Shown here piece by piece: positions 48,122 through 59,828 of a stretch of 64,000 bases of DNA (position 1 is its first letter; each line of letters begins with the position of its first letter). The translations under genes were made by a program, and so were the position numbers. The DNA comes from Codonopsis lanceolata (Eukaryota > Streptophyta > Magnoliopsida > Asterales > Campanulaceae): positions 154,162,437 through 154,226,436 of the forward strand of contig CM028379.1 of the NCBI GenBank assembly GCA_013146195.2. Reading direction: 5' to 3'. The notes under the pieces were generated by a model. The model worked only from the letters and a program-made list of their open reading frames with translations. It had not been told where the DNA came from and did no database searches.

Positions 48122-50366
48122 ATTGGTGCAAGGGAATAGATTAAGAAATAATTGATGGACCAGAGCAGTTCCATAAAGAATTTAAGAAAAAATTATAAAA
48201 TCAATGATAAATTATACTAAGAATTTCAATCTAAAACACCAAATCTTCACTAATACAACCCCTTTACCGAGCTCTTTCACACATTCATGCACATACAGCA
48301 ACAGTCTCAAATTTTAACATCGACAAAGGTTGCAAATTTGATTCTTTTCTCTATCATTCCACACCTGATGTGCGTAAAAACGAAACTTGGGTAAGAATAC
48401 CCAACTGTATCAAGTAACAAATTGTACATAAGTACGAGTTATTGATCCTACATAAAATGTACTTAATTATCACTGCAACTAAGTACCAAAATCGGGCTTA
48501 CTAATTATATTTGAGCGAAAAAAAAAATGAATTAAAAAACTAAAAATATAAACAACCTAAGAAAACAATTAAAATTACACTAACGCGGAAGTGGTTAGGC
48601 AACAACAAATCAAGATTAAAAATATATGAGTGTAATATCTCTAGTCTAACCGGTGTCTAATTTTATCCTCTTTTTACGTTTATTTAACTCAAGTGTTGGT
48701 AGCCAGACGCGCTATATTATTCACTACGGGCTTTTGTATCTTATAGCAAATCTAACTACAACTCTTTGCTACGGGCTCTCACATCTTATAAGAAATGATA
48801 AAATAGTTGCATGTCAAAACAAGCACCCAAAAACTATCTACGCACGATCTCCTCTCTGTCTCACGTATCGCAAGCAATTATTATGATTTTCGGAATTAAT
48901 AGGATGAGCTCTCATATCTTATCCTATAATTCTAATGATCATCTAATGGTTCGCTATGACATCAAAAACATTAACAATACATAATAATAAACAAGCACAT
49001 GGGTAATACTTCGCAAAAAAAAAAATATTTCCTCTATTTTTCTACAAATTATGTTGGTAACCGAGAACACAAAATTCGTTAACTAGGGGCTCTCGCATCT
49101 TATAGGAACCTTAATATAATCTCGACGACCTTGCGAATGGCTAAGGTTGATTGATCGTGTGTCAAAAACAAGTCTCAACATGGCTATCGATGCATGTTAC
49201 TAAAACACCAACTATTAAATTGATTGGTCTGAAACGTAAAGGTAGCTCTCATGAGTCCTAAACATTTCTAAAATTATTTAATTAATAATCAATCAATTAA
49301 AAGTATTAAGTTCACAAAAATAATAAAAGATCATGAAAGTGTACTAAATAAAGAGAGTGATTAAATTAAATCACTCTATTAACATAAAAAAATAATTGCA
49401 TTTCATGAATAATTTAAGCACAAACCAATTCCACAATTTACAAGATATTCAACCCTAGAAAATACAATAAATATCATAAAATAGAGATATAAATAATTAA
49501 ACCCATCAATGTTGAGAGGCTTCTTTGGCTCTTGAAATGATGCTCAAAACCTTCAAAGGTGATCGAGCTTCGAGGATTTGATGGAAAATGGGGGTGGTGC
49601 CCCATTTTGGGAGCAATGTCCCGAAAATGGGGACTTGAATCTGATTTGGGGAGGCTGGGAGATATATAAAATGAAGGCAGATTGGGAGGAGGGATGCCAG
49701 GGGTAGTTTAGGGAGAGCAAATGAGATTTAGGGGCAAATTTGGAAGAAAAATGGAGGCTGGATCACGCTGGAAAAAGGGCAACCCAGGTGGAAGGACCGC
49801 GGGTTCTCCAAGTGAGATACGGGCTGGAATGAGAGATGAAGACGGGCTGGAAGGGGGCAGCATGAGCAGGTCTTGGGCCGGGCAGATGGGACTCCAAACA
49901 TAGGACACGTGGGCTGGAAGGGCAAGGGGTGACGAAACAGAGACGCTGAAGAGTCGACAACACATTATGGCAACAGATTCATGGAAATGCATCGGCCTCC
50001 CCTGGATATTTAGAAGTTACTTCTATGGCCCAGGAGATTCTAGAATGGCCGCCTTTCTTCCCTCTCTAGACTTCTTATTTTAGTCCTTAGTTAGCTGCGT
50101 TAACCCCCGTTAGCTCTCCCATGCCTTGGGATACTTGACGGACATAACGGACTAACCGAATTCCTTGTAACGCAACTTTAAAGCCCGAAATTGTCTCGAA
50201 CTTCGTGCTAAACACTATATAAATGCTCGATTATGCATGAAAAATTAAAAACCTACATTAAGCACAAATACACAAATAATAATATTTTTAATTCTTAATT
50301 AACTCAAAAATAGCACAAAATCAAAGGGAATTCAAGGGAAAATTCGTGGAAATTTTGGGCTCATCA
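48122..50366 (-). mobile_element. Probable solo LTR, about 2.2 kb, nested in the MULE
   Basis: ATACC flanks both ends (48117-48121 and 50367-50371). Read on the minus strand it begins TGATGAGCCCAAAATTTCC, a start typical of long plant Ty3/gypsy-type LTRs. No protein domains were seen inside. Repeated CTCTCGCATCTTATAG-like motifs occur between 48720 and 49110. The other end (CACCAAT on the minus strand) is not a canonical CA. Confidence 0.6.
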
Positions 50367-51058
50367 ATACCCAAATCCAGAATGAGTTATTTAAAATTAA
50401 GAACACACGCCCACCATTCATGAAAGCCTACGCCATCGTCGACATCCTCAGAGTTCTTATTCTTTACATTATCATCGACTGCTTTGTTCTTCTTTGTCGA
50501 TATCTCTCCCTCGCCAGCTACTTTACTTTAATTCTCTCATCGCCGGTGATCGATTAACCAAGATGGGTGTGGGATTCATCGTCAGCATCCTCGAAGTTCT
50601 TATTTTCTCACATGTAACCTACGCCACAATTTTATATATTGAAGAGGATTGTGGACAGAGAGAGACACATTCAGAGACAGGGTGAGAGGCTTTAAGAAAT
50701 GGTTATTTACATCGCAGAGACGCAGACATTGATACCAAAATCTCTGGTTGCAAAATCGCTCTGCGATTTTGAGTATCTAATCAACCTCAGATTATGGATA
50801 ATTGATGGGGATAAAGACAATGGTGGAAGAAGAGGGAGTGGGTGGACCCACGAAGACTCTTCTTCCCGAAGGAAGAGACAGAGACATAGACAAATCCAGT
50901 TCAAGACCACTTTGCCCTTGATATAACACAAGTAGGGGTACATTGGACTTTTCAAAGAAAAATTAGATGGCAAACATACCTAATGTTAACAGGAAGATGG
51001 AGGAATCTAACAACAAATGCAACATGTAGAATCAAACTAATTTCTTTGAAAATGTTAG

Positions 51059-51248
51059 TGTTAATAGAAATAAAGAAGGAGAAGAAGAGAAGAGCAGGCA
51101 AGAGACGAACAGGTCAATGACGGGTACTTCGTTGTCCACAAACCCTGCGTTTCTTAACTTTTTATTAAACGATGAGCATATATATATATATATATATACA
51201 ACATATACCCTAATAACACAATTACTAAACTACCTTTATTTTCTAACA
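51059..51248 (-). repeat. 3' LTR of the copia derivative
   Basis: 190 bp including a TA microsatellite (about 51179-51198). Nearly identical to 55060-55251. Confidence 0.92.
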
Positions 51249-51255
51249 CTCCCCT

Positions 51256-52772
51256 TCAAGCTGGAGCATAGATATTTATCATGCCCAGCTTGTTACAAAT
51301 ATAATCCACCCTTAACTTTGTCAAGCCTTTAGTCAGCATATCAGCTGGTTGTTCTCTCGTACGCACATATGAGGTGGAGACAAGATTGTGTTGGATCTTT
51401 TCTCGAATAAAATGACAATCAACCTCTATATGCTTAGTCCTTTCGTGGAAAACTGGATTTGTAGAAATATGCATGGCTGCCTGATTATCACACCACAATC
51501 TCATAGGCAGAGGAACCTTAAATCCAATCTCTTCCATCAATTGTTGTATCCACATAAATTCACAGGTTGTCTGAGCCATAGCACGATATTCAGACTCTGC
51601 ACTTGATCTCGCCACCACACTCTGTTTTTTACTTTTCCAAGATACAAGATTTTCGCCCACAAACACACAATATCCTGTAGTTGACTTACCATCATCTCGT
51701 GATCCTGCCCAATCAGCATCAGAGAATGCCTCTACCCGTGTATGCCCATGATTCGCATACAATATACCTCTACTTGGTGCTCCTTTCAAATATTTCACAA
51801 TTCGAATCAATGCATTCCAGTGTGTAGTAGTAGGGGTTGCCATGAACCGACTCACTACACTCACCGGAAAAGCAATATCTGGACGAGTTACTACAAGATA
51901 ATTCAACTTACCAACCAATGTCCGGTATCGTTCTGGATCCTCAAACATCTCCCCTTCTCCGGCTACAAGTTTGACATTAGGATCCATTGGAGTGTCACGC
52001 GGTTTCACTCCAAGCATTCCAACTTCCTCAAGTAAATCAAGGACATATTTTCTTTGACACAAAAAGATCCCTTTCTTGGACCGTATCACTTCGATCCCAA
52101 GAAAGTACTTTAGAGTACCCAAGTCCTTAGTCTGAAATTTTGTTTGAAGACACGATTTGAGTGCTTCAATACCATGTGCATCACTACCTGTGATCACAAT
52201 ATCATCTACATAAACAACCAAAACAATACAACCACTGCTAGTCTGCCGAAAGAACACAGTGTTATCACACGTACTCCTCTGTAACCCAAACTCTAGCACG
52301 ACAAGAATCCGCCAAACCAAGCCCGCGAGAGGCTGTTTCAACCCATACAACGACTTTCCGACATACTTTATTCACATACTCCCTCGAGCAACAAACCCGG
52401 AGGTTGCTCCATGTAAACCTCTTCCCGCAAATCACCATGAAGGAATGCATTCTTGACATCCAACCGATACAAGGCCCGCTTATTAGAAGAAGCTAACGAT
52501 ATCAAAAGACGAGCAAGTGAGCTTAGCAACAGAGAAAAAGTATCGGTATAATCAACACCATACACTTGTACCCTGCAACCAATACCCTTTGCAACCAATC
52601 GAGCTTTTAACCGAGCAACAGTACCATCAGGATTTATTTTAACTGCGTACACCCATTTACATCCAATAGCCTTCTTACCGTCAGGAAGTGTTACCAAGTC
52701 CCAAATCTCATTAGCCTCAAGAGCCTGCATTTCCTCTTCCAAAGCAACTCTAGCTAAGTCAGGTAAACCCAT
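51256..52772 (-). pseudogene. copia RT/RNase H, frameshifted
   Basis: The upstream frame (52772-52368) has the RT start (EIWDLVTLPDGKKAIGCKWV, RLDVKNAFLHGDLREEVYM). A frame change near 52350-52370 moves the reading to 52350-51256, which has MYGLKQ, VYVDDIVITG, the tail LGTLKYFLGIEVIRS, and the RNase H block (DADWAGSRDDGKSTTGYC, RSSAESEYRAMA, LWCDNQAA, DMLTKGL). The second frame is open for 364 codons, so the decay is recent. Confidence 0.9.
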
Positions 52773-52775
52773 TAC

Positions 52776-52963
52776 ATGTCTTTTGTCTTCCGCTGGGCAC
52801 TGGGTAATTGACTCAGGGGCTACTGATCATATGACTGGAAATTCAAGCTTGTTATCTACTTATGAGTCGTCGAATAAGTTTACTACGGTTACTCTTGCTG
52901 ATGGATCCTCTTCCAAAGTCTTGGGTAGTGGTAGTACTACTGCCGCTTCTTTATCATTGACAG
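52776..52963 (+). pseudogene. Inverted copia protease segment
   Basis: The plus strand reads SSAGHWVIDSGATDHMTGNS, then VTLADGSSSKVLGSGS, the copia aspartic protease with its DSGA site. All other coding parts of this element read on the minus strand. The right junction is at a CAGCTG palindrome (52961-52966), where minus-strand gag (EEFARFTQYQ) runs into reversed protease. The left junction meets the RT-side sequence at about 52776. Integrase is missing. Confidence 0.85.
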
Positions 52964-53520
52964 CTGGTACTGTGTAAACCTGGCAAACTCCTCATCATTC
53001 ATAACAACATTATGGATCTCCGGTTCACAAACTTGCTCGGATTTCTGCGAAACTGTATGAGCGAATCTAGACTGTTGTTTTTGCTGATACTCCAATTGCT
53101 GCTGAGTGAGAGGCTTAGGACACTGGCTTTTAAAATGACCGTGTTCTCCACAGTTGTAACACACTCTAGGTCCTCCACGACCTCCGGACACTCTACCACC
53201 ACGAGTTCCACCTCGAAAACCACCACGACCTCCATCTCTACCTCCACGATAATCATTCTCTTGTGAAACTAATGCTGATTTATCAGATACCTCCACGTGT
53301 GATGACTCACCATTCCTCGTCGCAGTCAAAAGTCTATCAAAGGCATCAGACAAGGTATCCAAATCCTTATTTGATAATAACTGAGATCGAACCATATCAT
53401 ACTCTTTCTCCAATCCTGATAGCCAGCTAAACATCAACAGCTTCTCACGTTGAGCTTTCATCTCCTCAATATAATCATAAATAGGCATAGCGGCAGTGAA
53501 ATCCTCGCTCATACGCATGA

Positions 53521-54237
53521 CAGGGCCGGCCCAACACTTATGAAGGCCTAAAGCAAACTCTAAAGTGAGGCCTTTTAAAATCAAATAATATATTTTTTAA
53601 TTATTACATTTTTTTTATTTAAAGAACATCTTTTGTGCCTTTTAGGATGCAAAATCATTTTTAAATTATTGTAATCAATTTCATTTAATAATTATTTTTC
53701 AATCGAATAAAGCTAGTTCACTTAATCTTTGTTGAGACATTGTTGGTCTTAGATGAAATTTTATTAATTTTAGTTTTAAAAAACTTCTTTTTGCCGATGC
53801 AACAGTTACGAGAAACATTATTCTATAAGCGATATACGCATTTGGAAAAGAATCATGCCTTATTATATAATTAAGTATGTCAATTTGTGTATCATTTTTC
53901 ATTTGTATAATTTCTTTTACAAATAGTTTTGTAAATAGATCTAATTCATCAATATCAGAGTTGTCATTATGTTTTAAAGAATGTTCAAGGTTAAAACAAT
54001 TGGCTTTTAAATTTTTATTATCCAATGACCTTAATTTCTCATTAAGTAACCTAATGTCTTTTAAATTTTTATCATCCAATGACATTAATTTCTCATTAAG
54101 TAACCTAATGAGAAAAACTAGGGGTCACTTAATATATATATATTTTTTAAAAAGGTAGTAATTTTTTTTTTTGAGGCCTAAAGATTTTTGAGGCCTAAAG
54201 CAAGGGCTTCCTTGGCTTTACCCTTGGGCCGGCCTTG
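53521..54237 (-). mobile_element. hAT element, 717 bp, nested in copia gag
   Basis: The inverted ends are CAGGGCCGGCCCAAC on the left and CTTGGGCCGGCCTTG on the right. The 8-bp flanks ACGCATGA (53513-53520) and ACGTATGA (54238-54245) differ by one base. The only coding part is the transposase C-terminus. It is an internal-deletion derivative, and the youngest layer of this nest by position. Confidence 0.9.
53699..54085 (-). pseudogene. hAT transposase C-terminal dimerisation region
   Basis: The open frame of 128 codons ends with PNAYIAYRIMFLVTVASAKR, SFLKLKLIKFHLRPTMSQQR and LSELALF, the hATC dimerisation motif of TTF-type zinc-finger hAT transposases. The catalytic part and zinc finger are absent. 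A 54-bp in-frame tandem duplication (54004-54110) repeats the peptide SLDDKNLKDIRLLNEK in slightly different form. Confidence 0.85.
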
Positions 54238-55059
54238 ACGTATGAAATCATAATAATAATCCATAATACTCCGCCCTTTCTGACTAGGACGATGAACTTC
54301 TTGTGACAGATTGTACAACATATTCAAATTGCTCGCTCCAGAGAACCATTTATGCAAGAGTGTCCACAGAGGTGTTGCATAGACAGTATAATTTTTCTAC
54401 TAATACAATTCACAATCTTTGGAAACAACACCTTGTCATCATCCAACCACACCTTAGCCACCTTTGCATCAGTAGGACAATCTTCAACAAGATGTCCTTC
54501 TTTCCGTAAACCACCCATATTCACCTGAACTAAATATCGTCATTCCGCAAAATTAGACCCGTCTGCCTCCAGGATAATGTCAATCAATCTATTTTGGTTA
54601 GAAACAATCGTCATAATTGGTCCCGACGAAGAAGCATCCTCAGCCATTGAAATGCACAATTAGACCAGCCTACAAGTATCAAATCAGACACAAGTTCGAC
54701 GTACCCCACACTGAAACCTAGGGCACAAATCAAATCGACACAAATCCGAAACCTCAAGAACATTGTCGAAACTCCATCTCACGAAGGCCCGATGCAAACC
54801 AGTCGCTATTGCTTTCGCCTCAACGAGTTTACTACGTCGCTAGTCAAGCGAGCAACAAACATCAAACGAGACGACCTAGGGCACGCAGACAGATTCAACT
54901 TACACAGACAGATTCACACAGACAGATTCGACCCACCAAATCTGAGAGCTAGGGTTCGAAATCCGAAACGACACCAAATTCGAGTCCACTCCGGCAGGCT
55001 ACTTACACATACAAATTCGACTGACTATTCTCTGGTCTCGGAATCTCGCTTTGATACCA

Positions 55060-55251
55060 TGTTAATAGAAATAAAGAAGGAGAAGAAGAGAAGAGCAGGC
55101 AAGAGACGAACAGGTCAATGACGGGTACTTCGCAGTCCACAAACCCTGCGTTTCTTAACTTTTTATTAAACGATGAGCATATATATATATATATATATAT
55201 ACAACATATACCCTAATAACACAATTACTAAACTACCCTTATTTTCTAACA
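55060..55251 (-). repeat. 5' LTR of the copia derivative
   Basis: 192 bp, followed on the minus strand by the tRNA-Met primer-binding site. About 98% identical to 51059-51248. Confidence 0.92.
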
Positions 55252-55317
55252 GTTAGGACCAAACAAAAAATTATGAACAAGTCGAATGACCAAATAATTA
55301 ATTAAACCAAAAATATA

Positions 55318-56432
55318 TAATACGCTACTCCCATCGTTTTTTATAAAATCAAATTTTTGACTTGACACAGGCAAAAAAAAAAAAAAAAAGCAAAAACTTG
55401 TAAAAGACGATCCTCCTTATCCAACCCACCGTGTGTTGATAGATTGAACTGTGAAAAAGTGAAACTACGTCTTAAAAATTAAAATCTTTAAGATGATCTT
55501 ACAAGAGACCTCCTCAAAAATGAATTGGATCTCTTGTTGTACAATATGATTTTTTAGCATTATTTTTTTAAAACAATGGAATAGCAGGGCTATCAAAGTA
55601 GGAATCAAATAAATTGTAAAATAGTAAAAAATATATTAAAAAATGAACATTTTTTTTTTTGGAATGGCCTTACAAGGAAAGATGAAAAACAAATTAGGAA
55701 CGGAGGAATTACGGTTCACAAATTATTTTTGTTAAATGTTTTTTTTTTACTATTTGTGTACATCCTTCCGTACAAGTACAGTAGATCGATTATATATTTA
55801 TATGCAATTTCAAAGTTTGTTTTTCTTAATAATGCTTTAAAAAATATATATGTGTAAAATGTGATTCCGTCCTATTTCAGAAATTAAGCTCTCTAAACTT
55901 GAAGATAATTTCACCTACATATTAAACTTATGCTCTTTTGATTATGGCATTAACAGCCACACAACCGCAAATAAAAGAGGATTTCAACCTGAGAGAAAAA
56001 TAAAATTGTATGCTCACATTGCGTTTTCAGTTTCAGTTTTCTTAAGGATAAATTATTGATACAATACAGGAACCACCACCACCCCACATCACCAAGAATA
56101 GCACCACAGCTTAGATAACCCCCTAAAGGAGCAACGATTATTCTTCTGTCATCATATCCATCATCGGCCGGTCAACAGTACCATCATCACAACTGACAAC
56201 AGCATAAAAACATCATCACCAACGAGAGCTAACTCTACCTGCAACACCAATTTACATAATTGCTCGTCTATACAAATGAAAACGAAAAGAAGTCGTATTC
56301 GACCGGTTAGGAATAACCAACATATACGAAAACCATTCTAACCACTTCTCAGGAAACAGGTACCTAGCTCTCTGGAATAAGGGCAGTAAATCTTCTATTT
56401 GGTGGAAAACAAAAAAGGTCCAATAACATGAA
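55318..56432. other. 3' flank of VPS26, no gene seen
   Basis: AT-rich with A and T runs. The part next to 56433 (GC-richer, about 56040-56430) should be the 3' UTR of the minus-strand VPS26 gene. No other coding sequence was recognised. Confidence 0.5.
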
Positions 56433-58233
56433 TCAGGAAATTTCTGCAACCCGGTATATTGTGATTTCCTGCTGCTTGAAGTACCGCCGGTCCTCTTCAT
56501 CAACAAGAACTAGATTCAAATAATACTTGACACTAAATTTGTTGTTGATATTGCGATGTGTTGGCGTCAGTTCGTATGGGCTCAGGAACAGTCTGATTGG
56601 AATAGATTCACCTGAAAGTGCAAGCTCGTATCTGTAATCCATTTCTAGTTATGCAAGTATAAGTTACGAGTTCAATGGTAGGATCAAAGCTACTAATACC
56701 TAACAATACTAATATCTCAATATTCCATCCTCTTATCCTTTTGAGAGCATCCCTCCTTCCTTTTGACGTGTCTTGTAACAACAATCCATATCACAAAATA
56801 TGCATGCAAATTCCTTTTCTATCCTTATGTCACATTAAATGAAGGAAGATCCAGAGTATATATTCCAGCCATTCCACTAAAAGAATTCATGTTTGAAGAT
56901 CAAAACATTCAAGAGTTGAAGCTATTTTTCCGTCACACCTTAAATTTAAAATTAAATAATTTTCAATAACTTTCAGATAAGGGTAAATTTGGAAAGTCAC
57001 AAAAACATTAGCCTAATTTTTTAAAAGGAACTCTTTGAAAAAAGGCTGCGTTGAGTTGACTCGAGTTGCATGGCCAAAAAAGACTTAGTGAACCCAACCC
57101 CATGTAAATGGGTAAAGGCCAAGTTGAGTTTAAAATTTTGAGTGGAACGCCGTAAGAATAAAAAATATATATATATTTACATATTACAAAAAAAATGCAG
57201 CTTGGCAAAACAACATGTGACAAAAAAAAAACTTAAGAAATGTTGTAGGAGTAGCAGAAAAAACACATTACAAAGGTTTACATAAAGCATTTAAAAACAT
57301 CTAAATGGCAGCTTTAAAAATACCTCTGACAGGAGCGCCGTCCATCAATTCAAATTTCGCTAAAGTCTCCGTCTCAACATGGGTGTTGGCACCAGACCCT
57401 GTTGATTCTCGACGCCTGATCTCGAGATCCATATTCTTTATCTTGATTCTAACGAGAAGAAAATATATCTTGCCAATGATCACATCTTTCAGATGATACC
57501 TGCGCATTAAACCTTCAATCAGCAAGCACATGGATATTCCTTTCAATCAAAATGCCACACAAAGGAATAGCTCAAGTGCAAAATAGATCAGCTTGTTTTG
57601 TTAGTCCTAGGGGTTCAATCTGTGGACCACCAACGCAATTTGTCAAACTTATACCTAATACCTCTGGTTAAAAAGTATGTATGTTAACCATAAAGCGAGA
57701 CCTTTAAGTTGCCAGACAGAAATCATTTAAACTGAAGGACTTGCAGCATCAACAAGAGCAATAGGTACTAACCAGATGCCTACTAACCCATAATTCTTTC
57801 TCCAGACAAATAACAGCTCAAAACAGTTAAAGGCAGCTGATCAAACAACTTGTATTCTAACTTACTTGCTCTTGTTATACTCAAACTCGATATGAAGACA
57901 GTCTTCTATTCCAACTTCCATCTGCCAGGGAAATAGATTGGAGAGAGCGAGAGAGAAAACAATACTAAAATTAGGGTTGTGTTTGCATGATACAGGATAA
58001 GGTAAATTAACAGCTTCAGTAACAATCCCTTATTTTGGAATTCCTAATTGAAGATGAAGTATGATGGAGCAGTCATCCAACAGCTTAAAAGCCATAATAT
58101 GAATTGTCTTTCTTTTCCATGAACACAATACTCTAAATGCGTAAATGCCTTGTACATGGGGGAAAAGATGATGTAATACTCTCCGAACCTTAATACTGTT
58201 GTTAATTGTTGGAGGTGGGCTATAGTTGCGAAC
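56433..58233 (-). CDS. VPS26: VPS26 retromer subunit, C-terminal half
   Basis: Four exons join in frame, read from high to low: 58233-58189 (VRNYSPPPTINNSIK), 57921-57866 (MEVGIEDCLHIEFEYNKSK), 57499-57324 (YHLKDVIIGKIYFLLV to LMDGAPVRG) and 56611-56433 (ESIPIRLFLSPYELTP to the stop). Together they encode about 152 residues of the roughly 300-residue arrestin-like protein, all with GT-AG introns. VPS26 is part of the core retromer (VPS26-VPS29-VPS35), which sorts vacuolar receptors and other cargo at endosomes. The conserved end (NINNKFSVKYYLNLVLVDEE, DRRYFKQQEITIYR) is intact. The exons for the N-terminal half were not found between 58234 and the window end, where pararetroviral and copia sequence lies. 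Either a large intron separates them or the gene is cut. Confidence 0.9.
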
Positions 58234-58469
58234 CTGATACAAAAGAATACAAATAAACAGATTATGACAAGCGATTACCAAAGGCCAATTTAACTTGTAA
58301 AAACCAAAAGATATATAGAGACTTGGGTTTGTAGAATCAAAGTTAAATGATATGTTTAGGACACATTAATAAACAATTTTTACCCAAGAAGGTACAGGAC
58401 TTTAGCTGGAGATGTGCCTTGCATGCATCAACAGCAACCACAAATTGAAAAGGCAGATATATAATACAA

Positions 58470-58560
58470 AGTGCTCCTTTTTTTCTTTTTTTAAAGAGGA
58501 TCAATAGTCGTTCCCCACTTACCCCCATGGTGACTCGAATCCACAACCTATTTGGTGTAG
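58470..58560 (-). mobile_element. SINE-like fragment
   Basis: The minus strand reads GGTTGTGGATTCGAGTCACC then GGGGGTAAGTGGGG and a poly-A/poly-T-side tract. GGATTCGAGTC resembles a tRNA B box, as in plant SINEs. Short and degraded. Confidence 0.45.
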
Positions 58561-58839
58561 GTGAAGTGATATAAACTTTGTGAGATGATGCTGCGTATAA
58601 GACTCCTACTCTACCATAAATTCTTCAGACCGAGAGATTACGTGAAGAGCGAACAAAGCTTCATTATCTGTAAGTGAATGCCTACAAATTGTTGAGAAGT
58701 CCATGGTGTAACCACCTTGAAACTTTTACAAGTACGTCATACATTAAAATTGTTCTGATCATTTCCTGGAAACAACATTCAAAAGCCATGACTCTTAACT
58801 CAAAGATGACACTTATCAGAGAATTGTTGGTTTAATAAA

Positions 58840-59725
58840 TCATCCTGGAATTTGGAAATACATTTTACTATAGAAAGCATTTGTTTTATGATAGAAGCAT
58901 AATTTTTCTGAGCATTCTTCCGGATACCACAGAAGAAAATCGTAATAATTCCTCTTTCTCATTTCGGGATTCTTTTGTTTAAGAATACCTCCATATCCAA
59001 TATTAGAAGCGTCGGTTTCTACTACTTTATACCAAGTAGGTTGAGTCAAACAAAGACATGGCAATTGTTTTACATGTAGTTTGATTCTTTGAACCGCTTT
59101 AGTATGTTCCTCAGTCCAAGGACTGGGATTTTTGTGTATAAAATAGCATTATCCTATGCAGTATTTTTATAATAATCAGCAATATAGTTAAGACTTCCAA
59201 TTTTTATCTTTAATCTCGTAAAGGAACTTAGAAGTAATTTCTGTACTTCTGTTAATGGGTATTGTTTTTCCCTGAGATATATCAAATCCCAAAAATCTTA
59301 TGTCAGTTTGGAATAATTTCATTTTTGAATAAGATAAAACTAATCCATTTCTTTTTATAAGATCTTTTAATATTTTCAAATGTTTAAGATGTTGATCAAT
59401 ATTATTTGAAAATACTAATAAGTCATCAATGTAAACAATACAGAATTCTGAATAAGGTGTAAAAATCTCATTCATTATATTTTGAAATTCTGAAGGGGCA
59501 TTTTTAAACCAAAAGGCATTATGTTCCATTCATAATGACCAAATGGAACTCTAAATGCAGTCTTATATTTATCTTTTCCATTAATTTGAATCTGCGCTTA
59601 AGATCAAATTTAGAGTAAATGACTATCATATATAGTCTATCTAATAAATCTTTTTTTATTAGGTATAGGATACCTAATCTATATTAATGCTTCATTAAGA
59701 GGTTTATAATTTACCACCAACCTGG
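58840..59725 (-). pseudogene. Endogenous pararetrovirus RT/RNase H relic (Caulimoviridae-like)
   Basis: On the minus strand, in order: an RT entry block with V-V-N-Y-K-P-L-N (near 59700), a region with stops, the FGHYEWN block near 59530, a KNAPSEFQ block, the Y-I-D-D-L catalytic motif and FLGFDI (59529-59188), and then an RNase H block (ETDASNIGYGG) at 59064-58840. This arrangement and the YEWN / NAPSEFQ wording are typical of caulimovirids and not of Ty3/gypsy. Stops and frameshifts interrupt it, and no movement, coat or translational-activator region was seen. It is a decayed integrated copy, lying between VPS26 and a copia element. Confidence 0.8.
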
Positions 59726-59828
59726 GTACACCTGATCATAATCTTCACAATCCACAATCTGGTGGAAAATCTCCAGCAAGAATGATATGGACAAGGAGCA
59801 ACCTCAGTCAACTAGTAAGGGTGGTGAC

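Larger units (their letters stand above)
52964..54647 (-). pseudogene. copia gag, interrupted by a hAT element
   Basis: The start is ATG at 54647 (MAEDASSSGPIMTIVSNQN). The first part runs to about 54246, with at least one frame break near 54360, and the second from 53520 to 52964. The second part has MPIYDYIEEMKAQREKL, a Gly/Arg-rich stretch and a CX2CX4HX4C zinc knuckle (CYNCGEHGHFKSQC). The hAT element at 53521-54237 separates the two. Confidence 0.85.
51059..55251 (-). mobile_element. Young Ty1/copia deletion derivative, nested in the MULE arm
   Basis: LTRs lie at 51059-51248 (3') and 55060-55251 (5'), starting TGTTAG and ending TTAACA on the minus strand. They differ by about three substitutions plus one TA unit (about 98% identity). 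The perfect 5-bp duplication GTTAG lies at 51054-51058 and 55252-55256. A primer-binding site TGGTATCAAAGC follows the 5' LTR (55048-55059). The polypurine tract TTGAAGGGGAG precedes the 3' LTR. Gag and the RT/RNase H end remain; integrase and most of the protease are gone. A hAT element interrupts gag. Confidence 0.92.
47631..55308. mobile_element. Non-autonomous MULE (copy 2) with nested LTR and hAT elements
   Basis: The left end GGTTTAATTAATTATTTGGT is the exact inverted copy of the right end, and similarity continues through CTTGT...TTGTTTGGTCCTAAC and for over 100 bp more, resuming at 51058 on the other side of the copia insertion. The 9-bp flanks are TAAAATATA (47622-47630) and AAAAATATA (55309-55317), one mismatch. 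Without its insertions the element is about 1.2 kb and resembles the MULE at 30232-36189. The right interior (50400-50700) has a short open stretch (MKAYAIVDILRVLILY) that may be a captured gene fragment, but I do not recognise it. Confidence 0.82.

Noticed and set aside
49708..49992. Overlapping open frames on both strands near 49.7-50.0 kb
   Set aside because: They lie inside the solo LTR in a GC-richer patch, with no protein similarity that I recognise and no codon-like pattern.
50494..50685. Small gene in the right interior of the second MULE
   Set aside because: Two short hydrophobic stretches in different frames, no known family and stops between them; at most a captured fragment.
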